A DNA stretch of 64,000 nucleotides from Larix kaempferi (GCA_027924585.1 BSBM01000361.1:41308501-41372500); one strand, 5' to 3'. Numbered from the stretch's first letter, positions 1-10,699 are shown. The notes: generated by a model from the sequence alone, not told the origin. Numbers and translations are program-made.

Positions 1-19
1 ATTTGGTTTAAACTTAACA
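1..19 (+). repeat. 3' end of the 5' LTR of element 1
   Basis: ATTTGGTTTAAACTTAACA matches the last 19 bases of the 3' LTR (6717-6735) except for one base, ends in the canonical CA, and is followed at once by the primer-binding site. Confidence 0.88.
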
Positions 20-31
20 TCGTATCAGAGC
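20..31 (+). other. tRNA primer-binding site, element 1
   Basis: TCGTATCAGAGC directly follows the LTR end. It differs slightly from the usual plant copia site TGGTATCAGAGC, which is complementary to the 3' end of initiator methionine tRNA and primes minus-strand DNA synthesis. Confidence 0.8.
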
Positions 32-94
32 TAGCCTGAATAGGACATCTTTCACAAGGTAAGAATATCTCTCTCTCTCTCTCCGGTGAAAATT

Positions 95-411
95 AGGGTT
101 TCAGCTAAAAGTTGGTATTGTTGAATTCTGATTACATGGTGGGATAGCCCTTCTCAAAACCAATCTTTTGAGCCCTAGATATAACTTTTTGGTTTGGTAG
201 AACTCCGGGAAAATCAAACCCTAGTTTTACCAAAAGTGCGATAAACCAAAAATTGGTTTCAGCAAAAAGTTGGTATTGTTGAATTCTGATTACATGGCTG
301 GATAGCCCTTCTCAAAACCAATCTTTTGAGCCCTAGATCGAACTTTTTGGTTGGGTAGAACTCCGGGAAAGTCAAACCCTAGTTTTACCAAAAGTGCGAT
401 AAACCAAAAAT
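95..411 (+). repeat. Two-copy 158-bp tandem repeat in the leader of element 1
   Basis: The block starting GGTTTCAGC..AAAAGTTGG and ending GCGATAAACCAAAAATT occurs twice in a row with a period of 158 bp and few differences. It lies in the untranslated leader between the primer-binding site and gag. A (CT)n run precedes it at about 70-83. Confidence 0.85.
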
Positions 412-500
412 TCTGTCCTAGGATCCAAAAAATTAAAAGGGTTAAAATTTCCGGGTAAGTATTACTCTATCTCTTATCTCTTGGACTCCCCCAAGAGAAG

Positions 501-1352
501 ATGGCTCCAAACACTAAGCTTGAAGACAAGCTAGAAGGTATAGAAAATTTCTGGGCATGGAAATACAGAATTGGTCTCATTCTTGAAGAGAATGATCTTG
601 CTCATTATGTCAAGGATGAAGTTGCAGAACTTGAAGGAGATGAAGCCAAAGAGAAGCATAGGAAGGATTTGATTAGGGAAAAGAGAATCATAGCTGATTC
701 TATTAAAAACCACTTGATTCCCCAAGTGGCCTCCAAGAAGACTCCAAAGGAAATGTATGATGCCCTAGGAAGAATGTATGAAGGAAAGAACATCAATAGG
801 AAGATGAACCTAAGGACTCAGTTGAAGAGCACCAAGATGCACAAAGGAGAATCCATTCAAGACTACTTCTCAAGGGTCTCCCAAATCAAGGAGCAACTAG
901 ATGCCATTGGTGATACTCTTGATGAAGATGAACTTGTGATGACTGCTCTAAATGGTCTCACTAGACCTTGGGAATCATTCATACAAACTATGTGTGCCAG
1001 AAAAGAAAGCATGAAGTTTGATGTAGTATGGGAGGATTGTGTTCAAGAAGAGGCTAGGGTTGCCAATAGAGAAGCTCTTATCAAAGAGGATGACCAAGCC
1101 TTGGCCACCCACACCAAAAGAGGAAAGAGGAGTCACTTCAAGAAAGTGAACCACAAGAAGTCTCAACCCTCTCATAGATTCAAAAGGAAAGGAGGAACAA
1201 ACTCAGAAAGAGATCTCTCCATAGTCCAATGTTATAATTGTCTTAAACTAGGACACTATGCTAGAGACTGTACTTCACCAGAAAAGAAGAAGAAGAAGTT
1301 CACAAAAGACATCATGCACATATGGCAGAGGATGATAGTGAAGAATAAATAG
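501..1352 (+). pseudogene. gag: Copia gag (capsid/nucleocapsid), element 1
   Basis: Reads 283 codons from the ATG 11 bases after a CCCCCAAGAG stretch. The N-terminal two thirds has the alpha-helical UBN2/DUF4219-type capsid pattern of plant copia gag (EGIENFWAWKYRIGLIL near residue 12, LNGLTRPWESF near residue 150). A CCHC zinc knuckle, CYNCLKLGHYARDC, lies near residue 243 and would bind packaged RNA. The frame ends at a TAG at 1350, but the same polypeptide continues into protease in the +2 frame. A frameshift in the AAG-rich stretch around 1285-1310 has therefore cut an originally single gag-pol frame. In the shifted frame a further TAA lies at 1346. Confidence 0.92.
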
Positions 1353-4300
1353 GAGAAGAAGAAGAAGAAGAAGAAGAGGAAAGGCCTCAAAAGAAAAGAT
1401 CTAAAGTAAAGAAAGAAGATCCAGAAGAATATGTCCTATTGTCTGCACTCTCTAGATCTGTGTCTCCTAGATAAGATACATGGCTCATTGATAGTGGTGC
1501 TTCAAGGCACATGACAGGTCAAAAGAAAACTCTCTCAAGACTTGAAGAAAAGTCTTCACCTCAAAAGGTATCTCTAGGAGATGATTATCAATATCCCATC
1601 AAGGGAATTGGTGAAGCAAGCTACAAGCTTGATTCTGGAACACCCTTGAAAATGAAAGAAGTTTTATATGTACCAGGTTTAAAGAAGAACCTACTCTCTA
1701 TCTCATCACTAGATAAGATAGGTTTTAGAGTGGCTTTCATAGATGGAAAAGTACTCATGTGGTCCAAAGGAAAATCAATTAAAGATGCAGTTATCATTGG
1801 TGAAGAAGAAGGAGGTCTCTATAAACTCAAGGGACATCCAGAAGTTTCCCTTGCTCATGAAACCTCTATCCCCATTGAGCTATGGCATAGAAGACTAGAT
1901 CACATTAACTACAAAGCCTTACCCTATGTAATCAAGGTGGTCATAGGATTACCAGATCTGAAGGGTGATCATAATGGCTCATGTAAAGGTTGTAAGAAAG
2001 GGAAGAATGTCAAGAACCCTTTTCCAAAGAGTGAAACAAAGACTAAGAACATTTTGGAGCTAATACAGTCAGATGTATGTGGTCCAATTCCCACTACTTC
2101 CCTAAGTGGATTTGAGTATTATCTCTCATTCATTGATGACTATTCAAGGAAAACTTGGATATACTTTCTAAAAGGTAAGAATGAAGTCTTTGGAAAATTC
2201 AAATAATTCAAGGCCCTAATAGAAAATCTCTCAGAAAAGAAAATCAAGATTCTCATAACAGATAATGGCGGAGAGTATACTTCAAAGGACTTTGAATACT
2301 TTTGTAAAGAAGCCGGAATTAAGAGGGAACTAACCACTCCCTACAATCCCCAACAAAATGGGGTTGCTGAGAGGAAAAATAGAACCATCATGGAAGCTGT
2401 AAAGACTATGATACATGATCAAGATCTACCCATGTATCTATGGGCTAAAGCAGCTAGGACAACAGTCTATGTGAAAAATAGACTATCCCATAGTGCTCTT
2501 GATTTCAAAACTCCAGAAGAAGTGTTCACAGGAAAGAAGCTTGAGGTAAGTCATCTCAAAATATTTGGGTGTCCTGTGTACATCCACATTCCAAAAGAAA
2601 AGAGGACCAAGTTGGATCCTTCTAGTAAGAAGGGAATATTTGTCAGATATTGTGAATCATCGAAAGCCTTCAGAATCTACATACCAGGTTTTCATCATAT
2701 AGAAATAAGTAGAGATGTAACATTTGATGAAGAAGCAGCTCTCAAGAAATCTAGGAAGTGTCAACTTGAAGAAATCTATGAAGAAGATACACCTCCTAGA
2801 ATCACAGAGGCTGTGCACATCCCTGAAGATGATTCACCAGAAGATCATGACATGCTGGAACCACAAGAACCTTCTATTACATATTTATCTAAGAAAAGAA
2901 GGCCAGCATGGGCTAGAGACATTATTCAAGGAGCTGAAAGATATGGAGCTCCTGAAGGATCCACTAGAGAAAGAAAGAAGCCTAAGCTAGTGTCCAACTA
3001 TATGGCCTTGATGTGTGATCTTGTAGATCAACAACCTACTAGCTATGAAGAGGCAGCCCAGAAGAAAGAATGGGTAGAAGCAATGACAGAAGAATATCAG
3101 TCAATAATGAAAAATGATGTTTGGGATGTAGTTCCCAAACCAAAAGATAAAAGTGTGGTTTCTTCTAAATGGATTTTCAAGATAAAACATGCTGCAGATG
3201 GTAGCATTGAAAAATACAAGGCAAGATTTGTAGCTATAGGATTCTCTCAGAAGGAGGAAATTGACTATGAAGAAACATTTGCACAAGTTGCTAGGTATAC
3301 TTCAATTAGAACTATCATGGCACTTGCATCTATGATGAAGTGGAAATTACACCAAATGGATGTTAAGACAACTTTTCTGAATGGTGTAATTGAAGAAGAA
3401 GTATACATAGAGCAACCACAAGGGTTTGAGGTTAAAGATGGGAGGACTCATGTATGCAAACTGAAAAAGGCATTATATGGTTTGAAGCAAGCTCCCAGGG
3501 CTTGGTACGGAAGGATTGAAAATTTCTTAACAAGCATGGGCTTTACCAAGAGTAAAGCTGACCCCAATCTTTATCTTAAAGTGATGGATGATGAACCAGT
3601 TATACTGTTGTTATATGTAGATGATCTATTTCTAACCAGAAATGAGAAACTAATTATTGAAAGCAAGAAGAAGCTTTCTTCAGAATTTGAGATGAAAGAC
3701 CTCGGATTAATGCACTACTTCTTGGGTCTAGAAGTATGGCAAGAACAAAAAGGAATCTTTCTAAATCAAGGTAAGTATGCTGTGGAGATTCTAAAAAGAT
3801 TTGATATGTTGGAGTGTAAAGCCATGGCCACTCCCATGGACTCCAACTTGAAGTTATTAGTTAATGACTCATCGGAATTAGTAGACCTAACTCTATATAG
3901 ACAAATCATTGGGTCATTAATGTATTTAACAAATACTAGGCTAGATATATACTTTGCTGTAAATACCCTGAGTCAATATCTAGTAGAACCTAGAAAGGTT
4001 CACTTAATAGCTGCAAAGCATGTAATGAGGTACCTAAAAGGTACATTAGATTTTGGTCTATATTATCTTGGAGGTCATGAACTCCGATTACATGGTTACT
4101 CAGATTCTAATTGGGCAGGAAGTGTCTTAGACAGGAAGAGTGCTTCAGGCAGATGTTATGGTCTCGGATCTGCCATGATCTCATGGTTCAGCAAGAAACA
4201 ATCTAGTGTGGCTCTCAGTACTGCTGAAGCAGAATATATAGCTTCCTGCTCTACCAGCTGTGAAGCAGTGTGGCTTCGAAAGCTATTATCTGGAGTGTTT

Positions 4301-4576
4301 GACTTAGAAATGGATCCCACTGTGATTATGTGTGACAATCAAAGTTGTATTAAGATGACAGAAAATCCTGTATTCCACGAAAAGTCAAAACACATTGAGA
4401 TCCGATACTTTTATATACGATATATGGTGCAGAGAGGAGCTATCAAGCTCGAGTATGTGAGCACTGAGGAACAAATTTCTGATATCATGACCAAACCTAT
4501 GTCTCAAGTGAAATTTGAATACTTTCGAGACAAGGTCGGTGTAGTTCAAAAAGACCCTCCTCGAAAGGGGGAGTAG
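1352..4576 (+). pseudogene. pol: Copia pol: protease, integrase, RT, RNase H (element 1)
   Basis: One frame (start positions 2 mod 3) runs to the TAG at 4574. Protease has WLIDSGASRHMTG (1481-1519), with the catalytic DSG. Integrase follows: an HHCC-like zinc region (about 1880-2010), then the DDE core with D in LIQSDVCGPI (~2065), D in LITDNGGEY (~2255) and the E region NPQQNGVAERKNR (~2345). RT carries the copia motif KWKLHQMDVKTTFLNG and the catalytic YVDD (3616-3627). RNase H has YSDSNWAG, STAEAEYIA and MCDNQSCIK with acidic residues in place, ending near the DIMTKPM motif. In-frame stops at 1472-1474 (just before protease) and 2204-2206 (inside integrase) inactivate it. The RT-RNase H half (2390-4576, 728 codons) is open. 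Confidence 0.94.
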
Positions 4577-4690
4577 TATAATCCTGATGATGAGTTTGTC
4601 TCATCGACAACAAGGTCATTGATGAGGATACCTGTCTACTACACTTGGATACTTAGAAATATTTAGATTTATGACTCTTATATTTTTTCT

Positions 4691-4960
4691 TTTGATGATA
4701 GATGTATTAGTGAGAATACATGCTTTTGATGATAGATGTATTGGTGAGAATACATGCTTTTGATGATAGATGTATTGGTGAGAATACATGTTTTTGATGC
4801 TAGATGTATTGGTGAGAATACATGGTTTTGATGATAGATGTATTGGTGAGAATACATGCTTTTGATGATAGATGTATTGGTGAGAATACATGCTTTTGAT
4901 GATAGATGTATTGGTGAGAATACATACTTTTGATGATACATGTATTGATTAATGTACTTG
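4691..4960 (+). repeat. 34-bp tandem repeat, about 8 units
   Basis: Units beginning TTTGATGATAGATGTATTGG recur every 34 bp (starts 4691, 4725, 4759 and so on to about 4929); the last is degenerate. The array lies about 115 bp after the pol stop. Because 34 is not a multiple of 3, the long antisense frames that cross it repeat the same peptide in shifting frames and are not genes. Confidence 0.93.
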
Positions 4961-5004
4961 TATAGTTGACGATACTTGTACCTGTATCAGTGAGGATACA
5001 TGTG

Positions 5005-5340
5005 AGGATTGCATCATCCTTGAACACACGTTCTAAAGAGAGCCGTAGATAGATGTATCCGAGAAAGAAGAAGGATTGCATCATCCTTGAACATATGTTC
5101 TAAAGAGAGCCATAGACATGATGTCTTCGAGAATGAAGTCCTTGGTGGACATGTTTGGATTGGATCATCCCTGGACTTCAGTCCTAAAGAGAGCCATAGA
5201 CATGATGTCTTTGAGAATAAAGTCCTGAATGAACAGATAGGGGTTTGCATCTTCCTCAGAACTCGGTCCCAGAATTAAGCCGTAGACTGATGTCTCCGAA
5301 AATTGAAGATAGGACTACATCATCCCTGAACTAAGTTCAA
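5005..5340 (+). repeat. Degenerate GGATTGCATCATCC repeats, roughly 65-80 bp
   Basis: Four to five diverged units share a core of GGATTGCATCATCCTTGAAC, then TCTAAAGAGAGCC(A/G)TAGA, then GATGTCT. Spacing is irregular (about 66-80 bp). They form a transition between the 34-bp and 90-bp arrays and share the CATCATCC core with the latter. Confidence 0.75.
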
Positions 5341-5755
5341 AATGTACGTGATGGGATTGCATCATCCCTAGAAATGAGACTTGTCTTAAAGGAACATGTG
5401 AGGACTGCATCATCCATGAACTGGGTTCAAAATGTATGTGATGGGATTGCATCATCCCTAGACATGAGACTTGTATTAAAGGTACGTGTGAGGACTGCAT
5501 CATCCATGAACTGGGTTCAAAATGTACATGATGGGATTGCATCATCCCTAGACATGAGACTTGTCTTAAAGGTACATGTGAGGACTGCATCGTCCATGAA
5601 CTGGGTTCAAAATGTACGTGATGGGATTGCATCATCCGTAGACATGAGACTTGTCTTAAAGGTACGTGTGAGGACTGCATCGTCCATGAACTAGGTTCAA
5701 AATGTACATGATGGGACCGCATCGTCCCTAGACATGAGACTTGTCTTAAAGTGAT
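5340..5755 (+). repeat. 90-bp tandem repeat, about 4.6 units
   Basis: Units starting GGGATTGCATCATCCCTAGA lie at 5353, 5443, 5533, 5623 and 5713, an exact 90-bp period with only point differences. The period is a multiple of three, so both strands show spurious open frames of 106-135 codons made of a 30-residue repeat. Confidence 0.93.
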
Positions 5756-5844
5756 AAGGATTGATCATCCTGGAACTTGATCTGGATTGCATCATCCATG
5801 GACCTATGTCCTAAAGAGAGCATGATTGATCATCCTGTAAAATG

Positions 5845-6085
5845 ATCGTGATGATCGTATGATGACGATGCTGATGATCACATGATGATGATGCTGATGA
5901 TCACGTGATGACGATGCTGATGATCGAGTGATGATGATGCTGATGATCGTGAGATGATGATGTTGATGATCGTGTGATGACGATGCTAATGATCGTGCGA
6001 TGACGATGCTGATGATCGTGTGATGATGATGTTGATGATCGAGTGATGATGATGCTGATGATCGTGTGATGACGATGCTGATGAC
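5845..6085 (+). repeat. 23-bp GATGATC-type tandem repeat, about 10 units
   Basis: Units of the form GATGATCGTGTGATGACGATGCT repeat every 23 bp (for example at 5896 and 5919) with variation in the middle bases. This is the fourth distinct array between pol and the 3' LTR. All four are rich in GATGAT/ATCATC. Confidence 0.88.
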
Positions 6086-6222
6086 GTTGATGTTCCAGTA
6101 ACTGGTTGAGTTACTGATGATGATGAATTGAAGAAAGCTTTCGATGATTTATAGATGTATCATGTATGATGTAGTCGATGACTCCTTTCTCCTGCAGACA
6201 TTGTTATAATATCCTTCTCGTT

Positions 6223-6231
6223 AAGGGGGAG
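6223..6231 (+). other. Polypurine tract, element 1
   Basis: AAGGGGGAG sits directly before the LTR start TGTTGAATATTG. It would prime plus-strand DNA synthesis. Confidence 0.88.
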
Positions 6232-6735
6232 TGTTGAATATTGTAACTTCTAAGAATATTATATTTGTACATTATTATTATTCTGGAGATGTTTCATCCC
6301 TCCGAGGTAACCCTATTATGTTTCCGGAGATGATTATTCCTCCGATGGTTTGTGGTAACTAGGGTTATTAGACCCACCATGTGGGGGTCGACCCTGATCT
6401 TATATTTTAGGGGTTATTAGACTTCTCCAGGAGAGGTCGGCCCCATTAGGGATTTTTGGTTAGTCGGGAACTAATATAAATAGAGGAGGTGAGCTCCTCA
6501 TTAGAAACACTTGTACAGCTCAGAAAAGTAGCGCACTTGTCTGGGAGGTCTGCTAAGGAGGTAGAGAAGGAGATCAAATCTTGGAGCACATCTTGTATTT
6601 TGGTTAATCATCTTATTGAGGAAATATTTGTTGGGTTTTCCACCCCATGAGGGTTTCCTAGGGTAAATTATGTGTATATCTTGTGATTATGTTTCTTTCA
6701 GTGATATTGCTAATCTATTTGGTTTAAAATTAACA
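6232..6735 (+). repeat. 3' LTR of element 1 (504 bp)
   Basis: Starts TGTTGAATATTG after the polypurine tract and ends TTAACA, the same end as the 5' LTR at 1-19. It contains a TATA box (6475-6483). The middle holds GGGTTATTAGACC..GGGGTCGACC repeats like those in the LTRs of copia A and B, so the three belong to related families. The five bases after it are TGAAC; their left partner is not in the window. Confidence 0.9.
6475..6483 (+). promoter_or_regulatory. LTR TATA box, element 1
   Basis: TATAAATAG at 6475-6483 followed by AGGAGGTGAG fits a plant TATA box in the U3 region. The R region would begin about 30 bp downstream. Confidence 0.65.
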
Positions 6736-6739
6736 TGAA

Positions 6740-7985
6740 CAAGCTGCAACATACTCTGCTTCAACTGTACTCAGTGCTACGCAGTTCTGCTTCCTGCTAA
6801 ATCAAGAGATCACACCTGATCCCATACTGAAGCAACACCTAGAAGTGCTCTTCTTGCCTGCCCAATTTGAATCAACATAACCCTGAAGGTTAAACTTTTG
6901 ATTCGCATCATACTTGAGCCCATAATCAATTGTACCCTTTAGGTACCTCAGAATATGCTTTACAACAACCAGGTGAACACCTCTGGGATTCGTCAGGAAC
7001 TGGCTCAATGTGTTCACCGCAAAGAAAATATCTGGTCTCATGTTTTTTAGGTACATCAAGGACCCAATCATCTGACGATACATAGTGACATCAACTGGAT
7101 CAAATGAAGCATCACACAGAAGCTTCAGGTTCGATGCCATAGGTATGGCCATGTCCTTGCAGTCCATCATCCCAAACCTCTTCAGGATCTCTACTACAAA
7201 CTTCCCTTGTCCAAGGAAGATTCCATCTGCACTCTACCACACTTCCATACCTAGAAAGTAGTGCATCATCCACAAGTTCTTCATCTCGAACTCAGCAACA
7301 AGCTGCTGCTGCGTGTCGGCAATCAATCTATCCTCACCTGTAACAAACAAGTTATCCACATACAAAAGTAGTACCAAAGGATTTCCTTCCTCAACCTTGT
7401 AGTAAAGGTTGGAATCCGCTTTACTCTTGGTAAATCCCAAATTGGATAGAAAGCTGTCTATCCTACCATACCAAGTTCTGCACATATATGACTTCCCATC
7501 ATGTGTCTCAAAACCAAGTGGCTGCTCCACATACACTTCCTCTTCGACTACACTATTCAAGAAAGTTGTCTTGACATCCATCTGGTGTATCTTCCATTTC
7601 ATCACTGAAGCCAGAGTAGGTACTAATCTGATGGAAGTGTGCCTGGCTATAGTTGTAGAAGTCTCTTCATACTCAATCCCCCTTTTTTTTCTTTTCTTTT
7701 GGGAGAAGCCACGAGCTACAAACCTCATTTTGTATTTCTCCATGCTACCATCTGCAGCATGCTAGATATTATAGATCCATTTGAAAGTCACAACATACTT
7801 CCCTTCAGGTCTTGGGAATGCATCCCAAACATCATTCTTCATGATCGACTAATCATGGCATTCTTCCATTACTTCATCCCAAATCCTGGGAACTTCAATA
7901 TCTTCAATATATTCAATATATATCTTTGTTGTTGGAACAAATGTTGTAGTTTTTCTTTTGTAGGTGAAGGTATATGATCTTTCCT
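6740..7985 (-). pseudogene. pol: RT/RNase H remnant of copia A
   Basis: Reading from 7985 to 6740 on the minus strand: a splice-acceptor-like TTTTGTAG|G edge; then KHAADGSMEKYK and the RT core WKIHQMDVKTTFLNS. The RLNKALYGLKQAP segment present in element 1 is deleted at about 7480. Then comes LLLYVDNLFVTG, in which the second catalytic aspartate of YVDD is asparagine. LGMEVW is followed by a stop (about 7231) and by MYRQMIGSLMYLKNMRPD and the RNase H start LQGYVDSNWAGKKSTS. RNase H lacks the DRKS link seen in B. The copy cannot encode an active RT. The end at 6736 is the element 1 insertion point. Confidence 0.88.
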
Positions 7986-8404
7986 ACAAAACAAGTTAAA
8001 TTGCATGATTAGAAACATCTCATAGTTTTCAGAACAAATTCTTACACATAAAGCAATATGTCATACAGTCATGTAATTATTTTAGCCAATGCTTCAATAC
8101 AACATTCATCCATATCCTGTAACTTTCTAGATGCCTTCCAATCTCTACCAGAACATTTTTAAGAGTTTGCACTACTCCCAACATGTCATCAAAGAGGTTT
8201 CATTCTAGATAAGTAGCAATGGAATATTGTACAGTTCCATAGGCCACTTACCCATCACATGCATATTAGTAGTATATTGTTCATTAATGCAATTATTCTA
8301 ATATGCATAATACACAACCTAAGTCTAGGAACATAAGCATGTACATCATTGAACAACATTATTTAAACAAACAAATATGTAAGAAATGACAATTCAAATA
8401 CTTA
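7986..8404 (-). other. Intron-like AT-rich spacer in copia A (integrase-RT gap)
   Basis: No copia coding similarity. On the minus strand it ends TTTAACTTGTTTTGTAG|GAAAGA, an acceptor-like pyrimidine-rich AG end. The same spacer and end occur in copia B (about 34126-34495). A short open stretch (VVQTLKNVLVEIGRHLE, near 8200) is roughly conserved in B but not recognised. Confidence 0.55.
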
Positions 8405-8580
8405 TCTTTGTTTGGTTGTTGGGTGGACTCCATATGAATTCTTTGCAACTCCATTCTGATGTGGATTGTGAGAAGTGGTCAACTCCCTCTGAATATCTGC
8501 ATCCTTGCAGAAACTACTGAATTGTGCTCCCTCTTGATCTTTGCTTCCTGGATTACCTGTCCTTGAACTTATATCCATCC
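8405..8580 (-). pseudogene. Integrase fragment of copia A
   Basis: About 55 codons on the minus strand, containing GNPGSKDQEG, then CKDADIQRELTTSHNP and HQNGVA. These correspond to the stretch of the integrase core from the second catalytic aspartate to the glutamate in element 1 (CKEAGIKRELTTPYNPQQNGVAE). The TDNGGE motif is replaced by IGNPGS-like sequence, so the second acid is lost. Non-copia spacer flanks it on both sides. Confidence 0.8.
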
Positions 8581-9427
8581 TCCATCACTATGCATGCTTA
8601 CAAGTATCATTATTGTGATATCCTTGAGATCTCATACATAATCATACATTCATTAGTATAATCTCAATAATACAATAATCTTAAACATGTATAGTCATGG
8701 TCATTTCAAACACAGATAATAAGCATCAGCATTCAATGTTTTAAGGAAGACTTCTCTTACTCATGCATATTCATATTTGAACAAAAGACTTTTCTGGTTA
8801 GTCATATCATCAATCAAGGTAAGAGACATAATATGCATAAACCCTAGATTACTTAAATTTCTAACTTCATAAATAATCATTATCAATCATGCCATGTATA
8901 CTTATATAAGAGATCCTATCACAAGGTAGGATTCTAACTTGATATAGGAAAAACATACCTGGATTAGTATGTTAGCTAGTTATGTCTAACATACCCACAT
9001 GATGTCTTCTTGTTCTCTTCAATGACTTGTGCTAGTAACCTACATATCTCATAAGTTAACCATTATAGAACCAAGTTATATATACCTCGTAAGTAGATCT
9101 GCTATGTGATCCATGACAATGGATGAATCTTTGTCTTCATGTCACCATGATCATATGTTCTTGAACTAGAACATGATTTGTCTTTCTTGGTGTACCTTTC
9201 ATGTTAGCAGACAACATAAATCTCATACAACACCATAATGCATTAGTACAATCATAAGTGTCAACACCCTAATCAATGAATATCTTCTATCATGCATTCA
9301 TTATTTTATTAAAATGATACGACAAGTCTAAATTTAATCAAGATTGTACTGACCGTAATAATATGAAGACAAACATACCATAAACTTAATCATGAACAAA
9401 TATTGAAACATACCTGGATAAGTCATA
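8581..9427 (-). other. Intron-like spacer in copia A (gag-integrase gap)
   Basis: 847 bp with no recognised coding sequence where gag, protease and half of integrase should be. On the minus strand it begins GACAG|GTATGACTTATCCAG|GTATGT and holds a second CTAATCCAG|GTATGTTTTTCC near 8965 and CGAG|GTATGTATAAC near 9090, all resembling AG|GTATGT splice signals. Copia B carries the same sequence with the same signals. Confidence 0.5.
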
Positions 9428-9562
9428 CCTGTCAAGATTGCTTGTAATCTTCTTTTGTAAGGCCTTAGCCTCATCTCCCTCTGAAACAGGAACTTCTTCA
9501 CTTATGCAGGTGACCAATCCATCCTCTTATAGGATTAACCCAATCCACTTGATTTGCAGGAA
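9428..9562 (-). pseudogene. N-terminal gag fragment of copia A
   Basis: About 45 codons equivalent to residues 20-60 of element 1 gag: QIKWIGLIL, EDGLVTCISEEV, SEGDEAKAL. Element 1 has RIGLILEENDLAHYVKDEV..LEGDEAK. A TAA interrupts it in copy A (CTATAAGAG); copy B reads CTAGAAGAA. Downstream (leftward) the frame leaves gag at CTTGACAG|GTATGA. Confidence 0.8.
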
Positions 9563-10699
9563 CTGGATCTGGAACTGGATTAGGGTTTGTCAGATAAACC
9601 CTAAAAAAATAAATCTTTGAATTTCAAACTTCTGAAATGATAGAAAGATGCACCTTGATGAGTTGATCAAGCCAGTATACTCAGAATTTGAAAACTACAA
9701 AGTTTCACCCCTTAAAATTGCCTTTGAAACTTCCGAATCTTCTGGACAGGATCCTGAACTACGGTTTGATAAAGCCCACCCTTCTACCCAACTAAAAATT
9801 TTGATCCAAATCTCTAAAATTCTCGGAGGAGCTTCCATCCGTGGTCACAGACTTAAAAAATTCCAACTTTTCCAGAAGCCCTAATTTTCCATTTTTTCTG
9901 ATCAAAGTCCCGAACTAGGGTTTGATCAAGCCTGGCCTTCTATCCAACCAAAAAATTTGATCTTGGTCTCTAAATTTTGAATTTGATGAGTATCATTCAG
10001 CCGTGGTCTCTAATTACAAAAATACCAACTTTCTCTGAAACCCTAATTCTTGGAGCCATGAATGAAGGTGCTCAAAATCCAATTCTCTTTTGACATAAAT
10101 ATGCACCTGATTGTTTCTGGTGTAAATTTGAAATTATGAATCCATAAGGTCTAAAACTTCTACTTGTGGTATCCCGACCTGTCATCTTTCCAACCCCATA
10201 GGTCTGATCTCAATTGGATTCTCTGAGAGAGTGTTATGCCAAGTTTCACAACGTGACTTGTTTATGGGATAAAACAGGAGAGCGAACTTGTACGAAGTGG
10301 CACGTGTCACTGATTCACTTTCGGCCTTTGAACCTTCAGCATGTGAAAGTACAGTCTGTTTCCTACCTATCACATTTTACGAAATTTCATTTGGAGCTTC
10401 CTATCCCAATTTATGACCTTTTTTCCTAGGTCACCTATTTATGACTCAGATCTGGAAGAGGTAGAAACCCTAGATTGTACAGATCATAAAACACAAAGTA
10501 AAACGAATTAGAAGTTTTCCTTTGGACATAAGGTACCCGGGGATCTGATATTCGACTTGTAAACATTTCAGATCTGAAAAATTCGCCAAAATGGATTTAT
10601 AGCGAAAGTGCTACAATGGCTGGTTTTTGCTATATCAAGCCCTAGCATCGCAAGTGCAACAAGTGTCATAGATGCCATACCATGCCTTCTTTCAGGATA
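9563..10699 (-). other. 5' leader of copia A
   Basis: Between the primer-binding site and the gag remnant. It holds several CCCTAATTTTCC-type short direct repeats (about 9640-9890 and 9890-10070 resemble each other) and aligns along its length with the leader of B (35751-36890). No gene seen. Confidence 0.7.

Larger units (their letters stand above)
1..6735 (+). mobile_element. Ty1/copia LTR retrotransposon, element 1
   Basis: Nearly complete copia element. The order is 5' LTR end (1-19), primer-binding site, leader, gag, protease, integrase, reverse transcriptase, RNase H, a long repeat-rich 3' region, polypurine tract and 3' LTR (6232-6735). The integrase-before-RT order is diagnostic of Ty1/copia. 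Bases 1-19 match the end of the 3' LTR with one mismatch, so the window opens just inside the 5' LTR. The coding region carries a frameshift and in-frame stops, so this copy is dead. Its right end abuts a minus-strand copia (A) in the middle of RNase H-proximal sequence, so it is a nested insertion. The left target duplication lies outside the window. Confidence 0.93.

Noticed and set aside
4616-5084. Three overlapping minus-strand frames rich in MYSHQYIYHQ-type repeats
   Set aside because: They translate the 34-bp tandem repeat in all three frames; no start, motif or context of a gene.
5315-5722. Open frames of 135 and 106 codons on both strands
   Set aside because: Consequence of the 90-bp period being a multiple of three.
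5340-6085. Regular repeats that superficially resemble a CRISPR array
   Set aside because: Units are contiguous without unique spacers, lie inside a plant retrotransposon, and no Cas genes exist here.
4577-6231. An envelope-like ORF in element 1, as in some long copia elements
   Set aside because: The interval is fully occupied by tandem repeats and no transmembrane-rich reading frame exists on the + strand.
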